64,000 nt of DNA, from the NCBI GenBank assembly GCA_044223975.1, contig JBGALI010000001.1, positions 248,001-312,000 of the forward strand, given 5' to 3'. Shown piece after piece: positions 17,851-26,217 of the stretch. The notes under the pieces are model-generated. The model had not been told where the DNA came from. It searched no databases and was given only the letters and a program-made list of their open reading frames with translations. The DNA comes from CAZCPB01 sp044223975. GTDB lineage: Bacteria; Planctomycetota; Phycisphaerae; Phycisphaerales; UBA1924. Within the stretch, counting starts at the first letter, position 1. Every line of letters starts with the position of its first letter. The position numbers and the translations under genes are program-made.

Positions 17851-18561
17851 GTGCTCATTCTCTTCGACATCGATGCGACGCTGATCACCACGGGGGGCGT
17901 TGGCGTTCTGGCCATGGGCGACGCGGGGCGGGAGCTCTTCGGGGCAGGCTTTGACGAGACCCGGATCCAGTACGCCGGTCGCCTCGACCCGCTGATCCTG
18001 GAAGACCTGCTGCGGGACAACGGGCTGGACACCGGCGCCGCAAACCTGGGCGCGATGCGCGACGGGTACCGGCGCCACCTTGCCGCACGGCTTTCGAGCG
18101 CCCCGGCGCGAGCGCTCCCGGGAGTGATGGACCTTCTCGGCGCTCTGGCGGGGAGGCGCGACGTGACGCTCGGGCTGCTGACGGGCAACTTTGCAGACAC
18201 CGGCGCCATGAAGCTCCGGGCGTGCGGGATCGACCCGGCCGGCTTTGAGGTCGCGGTGTGGGGCAACGAGTCTCCGCTGTCGCCGCCGCGGCGCGAGCAC
18301 CTTCCGCCGGTCGGGATCGATCGTTTCCGCGAGCGTCGAGGGCGCGATCCGCGCCGGACGGTGATCGTGGGAGATACGCCGCACGATGTGCGGTGCGCGC
18401 TCGAGAACGGGTGCGAGTGCCTGGCGGTCGCGACGGGCAGCTTTACGGCCGGGGTGCTCCGCGAGACCGGCGCGCAGCGGGTGGTGTCGGACCTGTCAAG
18501 TACGCGTGAAATTGTGGAGTTCCTCGTGGGCCCGGGCGGGGTGGGCGAGGCGCGGCACTGA
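17851..18561 (+). CDS. HAD-superfamily hydrolase (phosphoglycolate-phosphatase-like)
   Basis: Cytoplasmic phosphatase of 236 aa. HAD motif I is DIDAT (Asp6 nucleophile, Asp8), motif II LLTGN in GLLTGNFADTG, motif IV GDTPHD in IVGDTPHDVRCA. A helical cap lies at about 15-100 and the C-terminus follows Rossmann order. The substrate is unpredictable; phosphoglycolate-like and nucleotide phosphatases share this layout. The first nucleophile motif begins at residue 6, so the GTG start at 17851 is right. Confidence 0.85.
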   Translation: MLILFDIDATLITTGGVGVLAMGDAGRELFGAGFDETRIQYAGRLDPLILEDLLRDNGLDTGAANLGAMRDGYRRHLAARLSSAPARALPGVMDLLGALAGRRDVTLGLLTGNFADTGAMKLRACGIDPAGFEVAVWGNESPLSPPRREHLPPVGIDRFRERRGRDPRRTVIVGDTPHDVRCALENGCECLAVATGSFTAGVLRETGAQRVVSDLSSTREIVEFLVGPGGVGEARH

Positions 18562-18642
18562 CTATCCTTCGTGCCCGCGGAGGAAATCGCGGGTCCACCG
18601 TCCGCCGGCGCGAGCCGGCGCGCCAACGAGGAGCCGGGCGCG

Positions 18643-19395
18643 ATGACCGACAGCTACCGGGCGCTGTGCTCGGATTCGTACGTCAACCTGAAGCTCAGCG
18701 TGAAGATGGAGCTGCCGCGCGGGCGAGAGACCGTGCTCGAGATGTTCGAGCGCGTCCGCAAGCAGTACCCGGGCATGGGGACGTTCCGTCGCTACCGCGA
18801 GGAACTGGCGCTGGAGTCGCCGCAGACCGACCTGCCGCACCGGTGGATCGCGGTGCGATCGAACAACATCCGGTCGGGGTCGGTGAACGCGCCCAACATG
18901 GACGCTGCGTACGGCCTGCACCGGCTGGTCCTCGAGTCGGCGCCGTACTACCTGAACGTGAGCCCGCTGGACGTCGATTACGTCGAGCTGCTGTACGGCT
19001 TTGATCTCATGGCTTCCGGGAACCACGACTCGATCGTGTTCGAAGCGCTCCTGGCCGGGTCGCCGATGGCACGCCTGGTCGAAGGGAGCGACGCCCGTCC
19101 GATCGATTGCCAGCCGCTGATCGGGTTGTCGTTCGGGTCCCGGGCGGACATCGAGGTGTACTTTGAAGTCAAGACCCGGGCCGGCGCCCATTCGGCTCCC
19201 CGCGATCCTGAGAACCCGCACGATCCGATCAGCGTGTACCTGACGCTGCGGAAGTTCGGCGCGGTGCAGGACCTCAAGGAGCTTCCGGCGGTGCTGACAC
19301 GCCTGGCTTCGCGCGGTGAGGAACTGGTCGAGTCGTGCGTGGTGCCCACGCTGCTGGTGCCCCTGCGGCACGCGATCGCGGCGGGGGGGACCTGA
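18643..19395 (+). CDS. Conserved-looking protein of unknown function
   Basis: 250 aa, soluble, no signal or membrane segment. I do not recognise a domain. The chain has mixed alpha/beta composition, with segments such as KLSVKMELPRGRETVLEMFERVRK, RWIAVRSNNIRSGSVN and YYLNVSPLDVDYVELLYGFDL. ATG at 18643 is preferred because GGAG precedes it by 9 nt; an upstream ATG at 18571 adds 24 residues. It follows the HAD gene by 81 bp and precedes the membrane protein at 19411 by 15 bp. Confidence 0.65.
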   Translation: MTDSYRALCSDSYVNLKLSVKMELPRGRETVLEMFERVRKQYPGMGTFRRYREELALESPQTDLPHRWIAVRSNNIRSGSVNAPNMDAAYGLHRLVLESAPYYLNVSPLDVDYVELLYGFDLMASGNHDSIVFEALLAGSPMARLVEGSDARPIDCQPLIGLSFGSRADIEVYFEVKTRAGAHSAPRDPENPHDPISVYLTLRKFGAVQDLKELPAVLTRLASRGEELVESCVVPTLLVPLRHAIAAGGT

Positions 19396-19410
19396 TTCGG
19401 AGGCCGTCGG

Positions 19411-19839
19411 ATGCGGGTTGCACGGGAATCGGACGGGCTGGAGCAGGACCAGGGAGCGCCCGTTCCCTCGTCTCCCGGCGAGCCGTTGACGCAGCCAGAT
19501 TCGGCCGCGCCGGCACAGGCTCCGGCCGCGGATGCCAGCACGAGCGTGCCGAGCGAGTCCCCGGGTCCCCGCACGTTTTCACCGACCGCGGGGCTCGTGG
19601 CGGTTGGGGCGATGATTGCCGCGGTCATGGTGCTGGGCCTGATCGTGCTAGCGCTTCGCAAGCGGCTGTTCCGCGACGACGCCGAGGACCGGACCGGCGC
19701 GGGCCTGATGGACGAGCTGCGCGAAGCGCTCCGAGAAGGGCGGATGACCCAGGAGGAATTCGACGCGGCGCGGAAGGTGATGGTGGCCAACATCAAGCGC
19801 GCCATGACGACCGAGAAGAACGAGCGGCGCAAGTCCTGA
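19411..19839 (+). CDS. Single-pass membrane protein with SHOCT-like C-terminus
   Basis: 142 aa. The first 55 residues are Pro/Ala/Ser-rich, one membrane segment spans about 60-83 (AGLVAVGAMIAAVMVLGLIV), and the C-terminal part (LMDELREALREGRMTQEEF, about 99-117) matches the short SHOCT-type helical motif found in small membrane proteins. Function unknown. The start at 19411 lies 15 bp after the preceding gene, suggesting one transcript. Confidence 0.6.
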   Translation: MRVARESDGLEQDQGAPVPSSPGEPLTQPDSAAPAQAPAADASTSVPSESPGPRTFSPTAGLVAVGAMIAAVMVLGLIVLALRKRLFRDDAEDRTGAGLMDELREALREGRMTQEEFDAARKVMVANIKRAMTTEKNERRKS

Positions 19840-19894
19840 GAGGGCTGCACCGCCTCCAGGTCCGTGATAACGACGATTGTCTCTTTCCCAAGCG

Positions 19895-19930
19895 CCGGCA
19901 CGGGGCTACAAAGTTGAGCCCCGGAGCCGG
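19895..19930. terminator. Hairpin between the SHOCT-like gene and clpX
   Basis: Stem GGGGCT/AGCCCC (19902-19907, 19917-19922) with outer CCGGC/GCCGG pairs, 9-nt loop, 56 bp after the upstream stop. Probable terminator; it lacks a T-tract. TAGACT at 19939-19944 just after it is a candidate clpX -10. Confidence 0.5.
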
Positions 19931-19993
19931 GACGCCGATAGACTTGCGTCACGTGCCCGGTACGTTCACGCGAATAAGTCGCGAGAGGGTTTC

Positions 19994-21337
19994 ATGGCCA
20001 AGAACAGGCAAGACGGCGGGGGCGAATCCGGTGGCACGCAGGCTCCGGGGGGCGAGGGTGGGAGCGGGTCGTTCCGAGGGCGGAAAGTCACCACGTGCTC
20101 GTTCTGCGGCAAGACCAGCCGCGACGTGGGTCCGATGGTGGAGGGACCGAGCGAGGTCTACATCTGTGCGAACTGCACGGACCTGTGCCAGAACATCTTC
20201 AAGCAGGAACGCCGGCGCGTGAGCAACGTGTCGAGCACGCTCCGGGAGATCCCGGCGCCGCGCGACATCAAGGACTATCTCGACCAGTACGTGATCGGCC
20301 AGGAGCAGGCCAAGAAGTCGCTCTCTGTTGCCGTGCACACGCACTACAAGCGGTTGCTGCACCTCGAGAGCGGGGACACGGGCAACGTCGAGCTGGACAA
20401 GAGCAACATTCTGCTGATCGGTCCGACGGGGTCGGGCAAGACCCTGATGGCCAAGACGCTGGCCCGGATGCTCAAGGTGCCTTTTGCCATCGGCGACGCG
20501 ACGACGCTGACCGAGGCGGGGTACGTCGGCGAGGACGTCGAGAACCTGCTCCTCAAGCTGCTCCAGGCGGCGGACTTTGACCTCGAGACGGCGCAGCGGG
20601 GCATCATCTACATCGACGAGATCGACAAGATCGGCAAGACCAGCAACAACGTCTCGATCACGCGCGACGTGTCGGGCGAGGGCGTGCAGCAGAGCCTGCT
20701 CAAGATGCTCGAGGGCACGATGAGCAACGTTCCGCCGCAGGGCGGGCGAAAGCACCCCGAGCAGCAGTACATCCAGATGGACACGACGAACATCCTGTTC
20801 ATCTGCGGCGGCACGTTCGTGGGCGTCGAGGACATCATCCGCCGCCGCGTGGGCAAGACGCGCATCGGCTTCACAGCCGGCGAGGTCAAGCACGTCGAGC
20901 ACGGCACCGAGGACGAGCGCATGAAGGTGCTCGCGCAGGTCACGGCCGACGACCTGATCGAGTACGGCATGATCCCCGAGTTCGTCGGGCGCCTGCCGGT
21001 GCTTGCCCCGCTCATGCCGCTGTCGCTGGACGCGCTGGTGGCGATCATGAACGAGCCCAAGAACGCGCTGGTGCGCCAGTACCAGCACCTGTTCTCGCTC
21101 GAGGGAGCCAAGCTCACCTTCACCGACGACGCGCTGCGGGCCATCGCCCGCAAGGCGCAGAAGCGCGACACGGGCGCCCGCGCCCTCCGCGCGGTCATGG
21201 AAGAGTTGATGCTCGACCTCATGTACGACCTTCCCGAGCACGGAAAGGGCGGGGAGTTCGTGATCGACGAGGGCGCGGTCAAGAAGCGGCCCACGCTCGC
21301 GGACCTGCGCATCCACCGCAAGGAATCGGCGGCCTGA
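19994..21337 (+). CDS. clpX: ATP-dependent Clp protease ATP-binding subunit ClpX
   Basis: AAA+ unfoldase that feeds proteins to ClpP, 447 aa. N-terminal zinc-binding domain uses Cys35, Cys38, Cys58 and Cys61. Walker A is GPTGSGKT (143-150), Walker B IIYIDEID (204-211), followed by sensor and GYVG pore motifs. ATG at 19994 has GAGAGGG upstream and starts just before the zinc domain; an in-frame start 117 bp upstream lies in the leader and is not supported. No clpP is adjacent within the window. Confidence 0.97.
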   Translation: MAKNRQDGGGESGGTQAPGGEGGSGSFRGRKVTTCSFCGKTSRDVGPMVEGPSEVYICANCTDLCQNIFKQERRRVSNVSSTLREIPAPRDIKDYLDQYVIGQEQAKKSLSVAVHTHYKRLLHLESGDTGNVELDKSNILLIGPTGSGKTLMAKTLARMLKVPFAIGDATTLTEAGYVGEDVENLLLKLLQAADFDLETAQRGIIYIDEIDKIGKTSNNVSITRDVSGEGVQQSLLKMLEGTMSNVPPQGGRKHPEQQYIQMDTTNILFICGGTFVGVEDIIRRRVGKTRIGFTAGEVKHVEHGTEDERMKVLAQVTADDLIEYGMIPEFVGRLPVLAPLMPLSLDALVAIMNEPKNALVRQYQHLFSLEGAKLTFTDDALRAIARKAQKRDTGARALRAVMEELMLDLMYDLPEHGKGGEFVIDEGAVKKRPTLADLRIHRKESAA

Positions 21338-21359
21338 GCGGCTCCGGCCGGACCGGAGT

Positions 21360-22739
21360 TCAGTTCAATTCACCCGCGACCATCGGTGCGCCGGGGTGCG
21401 CCGGTGTCGTGATCACCAGGTGGATCTTTACGCCCGTGTCCAGCAGGCCGCGTACGCGCTTGGCGTCGCGGGTGAAGACGTGCTGCGTGACCGGTACGCC
21501 CGCGGACGGCACCACCCCGGGGCAGGCGGCGGCGACCAGTTCCGCATTGAGCGTTGCCCACGCCCCCGCTGCGGCCAGGGACGCGACCGGCGGTCCGGCG
21601 TGCTCGACATCCCACGCGAGGGCGTGAAGGAGGCCGTCGGGGCCGGCGGCGAACTGAACGTCACGCGCGTGCGGGCATCGAAGTGCGAGGCCGCGAAGGC
21701 CGGGGAGGAACGAGACCAGAGCCGTGGTTGCATCGGCGGCGAGCGGTGCCGCGGGCGCTCGCGACACCGTGAAGGTCTCGCCGATGCTCGGAGCGGTGGC
21801 GGGTGACGGCCCGGCGGCGGGAAGTGGGGCGGCATCGTCCGGAGCGGGCGCTTTCCTGATGATGTCGAGGGCATCGCCGAGCGTGGCCTCGCTCGGGCCG
21901 CGGAAGAGCAGCGTCGAGGGGGCGGGCTCGATTCTCGCGCCGGCGTGCATGACCTCGGGCTTGAAGCCAAGGAAAGTTTCGACGGCCCGGGCGAGGCGAT
22001 CCCCCGACTCGCGGGCTTCGCCGGCGGATGAACCCATCACCGCGATGCGGACAGGGCAGTTGTCGGCGTCGGGATCGCGGTCCGGACCGAGCATGGACTT
22101 CATCGTCCGGTAACAGGCGACGGACGCCGCTTCATCGACCCCGGTCAGCAGCGTGAGCGATGCAAGCGAGCGCGAGCGGAGCAGATCGGCCAGGACCGGT
22201 TCGCCCGTGGCGTCCACCGACACCAGCCAGCGAGCGGCGCGGCGTGATGCGCGGGCGAGGCCGGCGTGAAGATCGTTTTCTGCATCGTGCGATTCGGGGG
22301 GCTGATCTCCGAACAGTTCCACGCTCACCGTGCCGGCGCGGAAGCGAACGAGCGCCACCGGACGAGCGAGTTCCGCCGCCAGAGCGCGCGCGTACTGGGG
22401 TCCCCACGCCGACGCGAGCACGGGAAGATGACCGAGCACCATCGCCTCGACCGGGGCGTGGGGCGGGCGTGCGGCCGGGGTCGGAGCCACGCGCACCGGG
22501 CGGGCGTTGCTGGCGCACGGGCCCAGGCGGCTGGACGTCAACGGGAGGCATTCCGCCGATCCGACCTCGGGGGCGAGGCTTCCACCGCTCATGAACAGGT
22601 CGGCGAGCGCATCGCACTCCTCGGCGACCCGGGCCGCGGGCGGGTGCGGCGTGTCGGCGTGCAACGCGTCGCTCTCCTCGAGCACGGCAAGGCGCAGGCG
22701 TGACGCGGCGGTGGGCGGTTCGTGTGCGGTCTGCGACAT
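21360..22739 (-). CDS. MinD/FlhG-like protein without a recognisable P-loop, partner of the ParA fusion
   Basis: 459 aa, cytoplasmic, Ala-rich. I do not recognise a Pfam domain with certainty. Residues about 170-265 resemble the later half of MinD/FlhG-type ATPases: LTGVDEAASVACYRTMK, then VRIAVMGSSAGEARESGD and ETFLGFKPEVMHAG, but no Walker A sequence occurs upstream in the chain. It begins 25 bp after the ParA-CBM protein on the same strand, so they are probably one operon and may work as a pair. Residues 270-459 are Pro/Ala-rich then alpha/beta. Function unknown; the resemblance is by eye only. Confidence 0.55.
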   Translation of the reverse strand: MSQTAHEPPTAASRLRLAVLEESDALHADTPHPPAARVAEECDALADLFMSGGSLAPEVGSAECLPLTSSRLGPCASNARPVRVAPTPAARPPHAPVEAMVLGHLPVLASAWGPQYARALAAELARPVALVRFRAGTVSVELFGDQPPESHDAENDLHAGLARASRRAARWLVSVDATGEPVLADLLRSRSLASLTLLTGVDEAASVACYRTMKSMLGPDRDPDADNCPVRIAVMGSSAGEARESGDRLARAVETFLGFKPEVMHAGARIEPAPSTLLFRGPSEATLGDALDIIRKAPAPDDAAPLPAAGPSPATAPSIGETFTVSRAPAAPLAADATTALVSFLPGLRGLALRCPHARDVQFAAGPDGLLHALAWDVEHAGPPVASLAAAGAWATLNAELVAAACPGVVPSAGVPVTQHVFTRDAKRVRGLLDTGVKIHLVITTPAHPGAPMVAGELN

Positions 22740-22763
22740 CCGTGGCTCCGTCGGATGCAGGGC

Positions 22764-24356
22764 TCAGCCCTGCGGGACGCGGACGACGCTGTTCGGCTCG
22801 CCAAAGGGGTTGAGCTCGAACTCGTCGTTGAAGGGATCGGCGGACCACTGGCCGTCAATGACCATGCGGTAGACGTGACGGCCGGGGGGGAGTTTCACGC
22901 ACAGCTCGAAGACCCCGATCGACTCGTTGCGGCGGAGGCGGTGGGTTTCGGATGACCATGCGTTGAAGTCGCCGGCGACCGCGACACTTCGCCCGATCGA
23001 GATGGGCTGAGCAAACAGGACCCCCTGGCTCGTGACCCTGGCGCCGGCCAGTCGCTCAGCCGCGCCAGACTTGGGCGTTGCCTTGGGTTCGACCATGTTG
23101 AGATCGGCTTCAAGGACCAGGACCGAGTGCCGGCGCGGCAGTTCGGCGGGCACCGGCGCCGAAGCGGCGAAGACCGGCGGCGTCGGCGCCGCGGGGACCG
23201 TGCTGGGAACGGGGGCGGGATCTCGCCGGGCGATTCTGGCCGCGCGGAGGGCCATGTCCTCGGCGCGAGACAACGGGAGCGGTTCCTCGGGAGCGTTCCG
23301 CACCGCCGTGGCGAAGGCCGTGATGGTGTCGCGGAAGTTGGGCTCGGGCGTCCGGGACAAACCGGCCTGATCGATCGCTTCGGATCGCGGCGCGGCAGCG
23401 GGCTGGGCCGACAATTCGCCGGTGAGCGATGTCTGGCCGAGCACCCGGCGCGTGATCTCGGCGTCGTCGCCGGGCTCGGTCACGACGCGAATTCCGTGGG
23501 GGTCGTCGATCGAGGAAAGGTCCAGTTCGGGCTCGGCGACCAGGCGGGCGGGCCGCTCCGTGCGCGGCGTGCCGGGGCGCAGGTCAAGCGCCTGGCTCAG
23601 CCATTGCCCGAGAGCCGTGTAGTCCGCCGCTCCCGTGGAGGTGGGGGCGTACTCGACGATGGGCTGCCCGTAGGACGCGGCTTCGCGAAGGCGGTCGTCG
23701 CGCCGGATAACGACGGGTGTGACGCGATCGGCGAATCGGCGGCGGATTTCCAGCAACAGGTCGCGAGCCAGCCCCCCGTCGGGATCGTGGATCGTCGGAA
23801 GGAGCCAGAGCGGGACCTCAGCGCCCAGGCGTTTGCCCACGGTGGTGACCGTGTGGACCTGCTTGGCGGCGCCTTGAAGAGAAAAGAAGCCTGTCTCCAC
23901 GGGGATGAGCACCGTGCTGGCCGCCGTGAGCGCGTTGAAGGTGAGGAGCCCGATCGCGGGCGAGCAGTCGATGAGGGCGACGTCGTAGTCGCGGGAATAC
24001 TGGGCGAGCACGCCGCCGAGCCGGCGTTCCTTGTCCGGCTTGTCAGCGAGCCCGCCGCGGCTGGCTTCCAGGCCGGCGAGCTTCATGCGGCTGGGCGCCA
24101 GGTCCAGGTTGCTGGCGACCCGCCAGAGGAGGCGGGCGGGATCGATGTTCCGGGTGCCCAGGGCGACCATGGCGTCGCCGATGTCGAGGTCGATGCGGTG
24201 CTCGGGGACTCCGAGGCCGGCCGCGCAATGCGACTGCGGATCCATGTCGACGAGCAGGGTTCGAAGGCCCGATTTGGAAAGTACTCCGGCGAGATTGATC
24301 GCCGTCGTGGTCTTCCCGCACCCGCCCTTTTGATTGATGATTGCGACGATGCGCAC
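22764..24356 (-). CDS. ParA-family ATPase fused to a CBM48/AMPK-type glycogen-binding-like domain
   Basis: 530 aa. The N-terminus begins directly with a ParA fold: deviant Walker A KGGCGKTT (10-17), VDMDPQSH switch, IDCSPAIGLLTFNAL. A Pro/Ala-rich linker of about 180 residues leads to the C-terminal 88 residues (443-530), where SVAVAGDFNAWS, GVFELCVKLPPGRHVYRMVI and WSADPFN match the beta-sandwich of glycogen-binding domains of AMPK and branching enzymes. GTG at 24356 is chosen: GGGAG lies 6 nt before it; the longer start would be TTG. No ParB or parS site is visible, so this is not a standard chromosome-segregation locus. Confidence 0.8.
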   Translation of the reverse strand: MRIVAIINQKGGCGKTTTAINLAGVLSKSGLRTLLVDMDPQSHCAAGLGVPEHRIDLDIGDAMVALGTRNIDPARLLWRVASNLDLAPSRMKLAGLEASRGGLADKPDKERRLGGVLAQYSRDYDVALIDCSPAIGLLTFNALTAASTVLIPVETGFFSLQGAAKQVHTVTTVGKRLGAEVPLWLLPTIHDPDGGLARDLLLEIRRRFADRVTPVVIRRDDRLREAASYGQPIVEYAPTSTGAADYTALGQWLSQALDLRPGTPRTERPARLVAEPELDLSSIDDPHGIRVVTEPGDDAEITRRVLGQTSLTGELSAQPAAAPRSEAIDQAGLSRTPEPNFRDTITAFATAVRNAPEEPLPLSRAEDMALRAARIARRDPAPVPSTVPAAPTPPVFAASAPVPAELPRRHSVLVLEADLNMVEPKATPKSGAAERLAGARVTSQGVLFAQPISIGRSVAVAGDFNAWSSETHRLRRNESIGVFELCVKLPPGRHVYRMVIDGQWSADPFNDEFELNPFGEPNSVVRVPQG

Positions 24357-24430
24357 GGCTCGCTCCCGCGTCGGATCTGTTCCGGCGGCCTGATGCCGTC
24401 GTCCCTCGTCTTCCGACAACAACCCCCGCG

Positions 24431-24448
24431 ACCCGAGCGTTATCGGGT
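24431..24448. terminator. Weak hairpin after aroB
   Basis: ACCCGA/TCGGGT stem with 6-nt GCGTTA loop, 44 bp after the aroB stop, inside the 135-bp gap before the ParA fusion gene. Short stem and no T-tract, so weak support. Confidence 0.3.
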
Positions 24449-24491
24449 GCGTCCGCGTGAGCGCTTGAAACTTGCGCGTGGGCTTGGGAAT

Positions 24492-25652
24492 TCAGGTGCG
24501 GAGCGAATCGACCGCGGCCCGGACCGCATCGAGCGGCGGACGGGCGAACACCTCGACGCGCCGGCCGAGGACGGGGAGGATTAATCTGAGCGACCCGGCG
24601 TCAACCTTCTTGTCCTCGAGCATCAGGGCGATCACTCGGTCGGCGGGTGGCAGCGACGGGGCCCGGGTCGGCAGGCCGATTCCGCCGGATCCGAGAAGAG
24701 TCTCCAGGCTGTGCCGCAGCTCCGGGCCTGACCTTCCGAGTCGGTGCGCACAGGTTGCCGCGGCAAGAAGCCCAAGCCCGACGGCCTCACCGTGCGAGAG
24801 TCCGAGTTCAGGAATCGCCTCGAACGCGTGGGCAAAGGTATGTCCCAGGTTCAAGGCCATCCGACCGCCGCCGGGACCGTGGCCCGACTCAAACTCGTCG
24901 CCAGCCACGACGGCCGCCTTGATGGCGATATTCCGGGCCACCAATTCGACGAGAACGTGCTCGTCGCGGTCCTTGATCCGGTCCAGGTTGGATCCGATCC
25001 ATTCCAGTAGCAAAAGGTCCCTGTGATCGCCGGCCAGCAGGGCGTGCTTGACACACTCGGCAAGTCCGCCGCGGAGTTCGCGGTCGGGCAGCGATCGCAG
25101 CGTCCGCACGTCGGCGACGACCAGCCGCGGCTGGTGAAACACGCCGACCATGTTCTTGAGCATGGCGCGGCCCTCGGGGGCGTCGACGACCAGGTTGACA
25201 CCGGTCTTGCCGCCGACAGACGCGTCGACCATGGCCAGGAGCGTTGTCGGACAGTTGGCCCACGGGATGCCGCGCCGGTAGGTGCCGGCGGCGAAGCCGG
25301 AAACATCGCCCGTGATGCCGCCGCCGAGGGCGATCAGCGGTTGGGAACGCTCGACGCGGGCCTGCGCCATCGCGACCAGGATCGTGCCGGCGCGGTCGAG
25401 CGACTTGTGCTCTTCGGACGGGGTGTAGGTAATCCCCGTCTGACCCGGCGGAGACTCGAGCGAGGCAAGGTGCTCCCGCGGCACGCCGCGGTCGTGAACG
25501 ATGAACGCCGGCGCCGCGCGTCCGAGCAGTGCGTTCAGGCGGGTGCGCACTTCCCCGAGCACCCCGGCGCCGATGAACACGTCGTACGAACGCCCCGCGT
25601 CGAGGGCGACCGGGACGGTGCGGGGCGCTGGCGAGGACGTTGGACTGGTCAT
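24492..25652 (-). CDS. aroB: 3-dehydroquinate synthase
   Basis: Second step of the shikimate pathway: converts DAHP to 3-dehydroquinate with NAD+ and Zn2+. 386 aa from the ATG at 25652. Signature motifs are GGGITGDVSGFAAGTYRRG, LLAMVDASVGGKTGVN, the zinc ligands in GLAECVKHAL and NLGHTFAHAFE, and SHGEAVGLG. Start is 19 bp after the rsfS stop. An alternative ATG-ATG at 25694 overlaps rsfS and would add 14 residues; the fold begins after both, so the inner start is preferred. Confidence 0.93.
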   Translation of the reverse strand: MTSPTSSPAPRTVPVALDAGRSYDVFIGAGVLGEVRTRLNALLGRAAPAFIVHDRGVPREHLASLESPPGQTGITYTPSEEHKSLDRAGTILVAMAQARVERSQPLIALGGGITGDVSGFAAGTYRRGIPWANCPTTLLAMVDASVGGKTGVNLVVDAPEGRAMLKNMVGVFHQPRLVVADVRTLRSLPDRELRGGLAECVKHALLAGDHRDLLLLEWIGSNLDRIKDRDEHVLVELVARNIAIKAAVVAGDEFESGHGPGGGRMALNLGHTFAHAFEAIPELGLSHGEAVGLGLLAAATCAHRLGRSGPELRHSLETLLGSGGIGLPTRAPSLPPADRVIALMLEDKKVDAGSLRLILPVLGRRVEVFARPPLDAVRAAVDSLRT

Positions 25653-25671
25653 CGGGGAGGCACGCGGTCGT

Positions 25672-26160
25672 TCAGCGCGGCTCGAGCGCATCATCGGAGC
25701 GCAGGCCGGCGCGGTTGCGGGTCAACTGCTCGGGGCGTTCCCACTCGGGGCGCTTGGCGTCGCCCCAGAGCATCTCGAGGTCGTAGTGGGCACGGGTGTT
25801 GGGCTCGAACATGTGCACGATGACGTCGACGAAATCGACAAGGACCCACGTGGACCGTTCGTCAACGCTGCGCTTGAAGGCGTTGAAACCCAGCGTGCCG
25901 CCGAGTTCCTCGACGTGGTCCAGCACCGACCGCATCTGGCGGTCGGAGGAACCCGTGCCGATCACGATGAAGTCGGTGACCTGGGTCAGGCCGCGGAGGT
26001 CGAGCACCACCACGTCCTGGCACTTGTCGTCGGAGAGAAGGCGCGCAGCCTCGATCGCGAAGCGTTGGGTCGCGGCGGGATCCGACCTGTGGTAGGTGCG
26101 GGCGGCGGGCGCGGGGGCGTCGGTCGGACTGGGTGTGGAACGGCTCGCGCGCTTGGCCAT
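25672..26160 (-). CDS. rsfS: Ribosomal silencing factor RsfS
   Basis: 162 aa. RsfS binds ribosomal protein L14 and blocks 50S-30S joining under starvation. Core motifs: LLSDDKCQDVVVLDLRGL, FIVIGTGSSDRQMRSV, VDFVDVIVHMF and YDLEMLW. The N-terminal 30 residues are Ser/Pro/Ala-rich and likely disordered. Precedes aroB by 19 bp, so they are likely cotranscribed. Confidence 0.92.
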   Translation of the reverse strand: MAKRASRSTPSPTDAPAPAARTYHRSDPAATQRFAIEAARLLSDDKCQDVVVLDLRGLTQVTDFIVIGTGSSDRQMRSVLDHVEELGGTLGFNAFKRSVDERSTWVLVDFVDVIVHMFEPNTRAHYDLEMLWGDAKRPEWERPEQLTRNRAGLRSDDALEPR

Positions 26161-26217
26161 GCGGCGGAAGGATAGGAGCGCGGCGCTCGCCCGGCGTGCC
26201 GGCCCGCAGATTCGGGC

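Noticed and set aside
17370..18626. 418-codon minus-strand reading frame opposite acyP and the HAD gene
   Set aside because: No motifs, Arg/Pro/Ser-rich shadow; both plus-strand genes have catalytic motifs.
19949..21316. 455-codon reading frame on the minus strand opposite clpX
   Set aside because: ClpX is unmistakable on the plus strand; the antisense frame has only the high-GC shadow pattern rich in Arg, Leu, His and Asp without motifs.
22764..24356. Chromosome-partition parAB locus
   Set aside because: No ParB gene and no parS-like 16-bp palindrome around it; the C-terminal fusion is unlike ParA of segregation systems.
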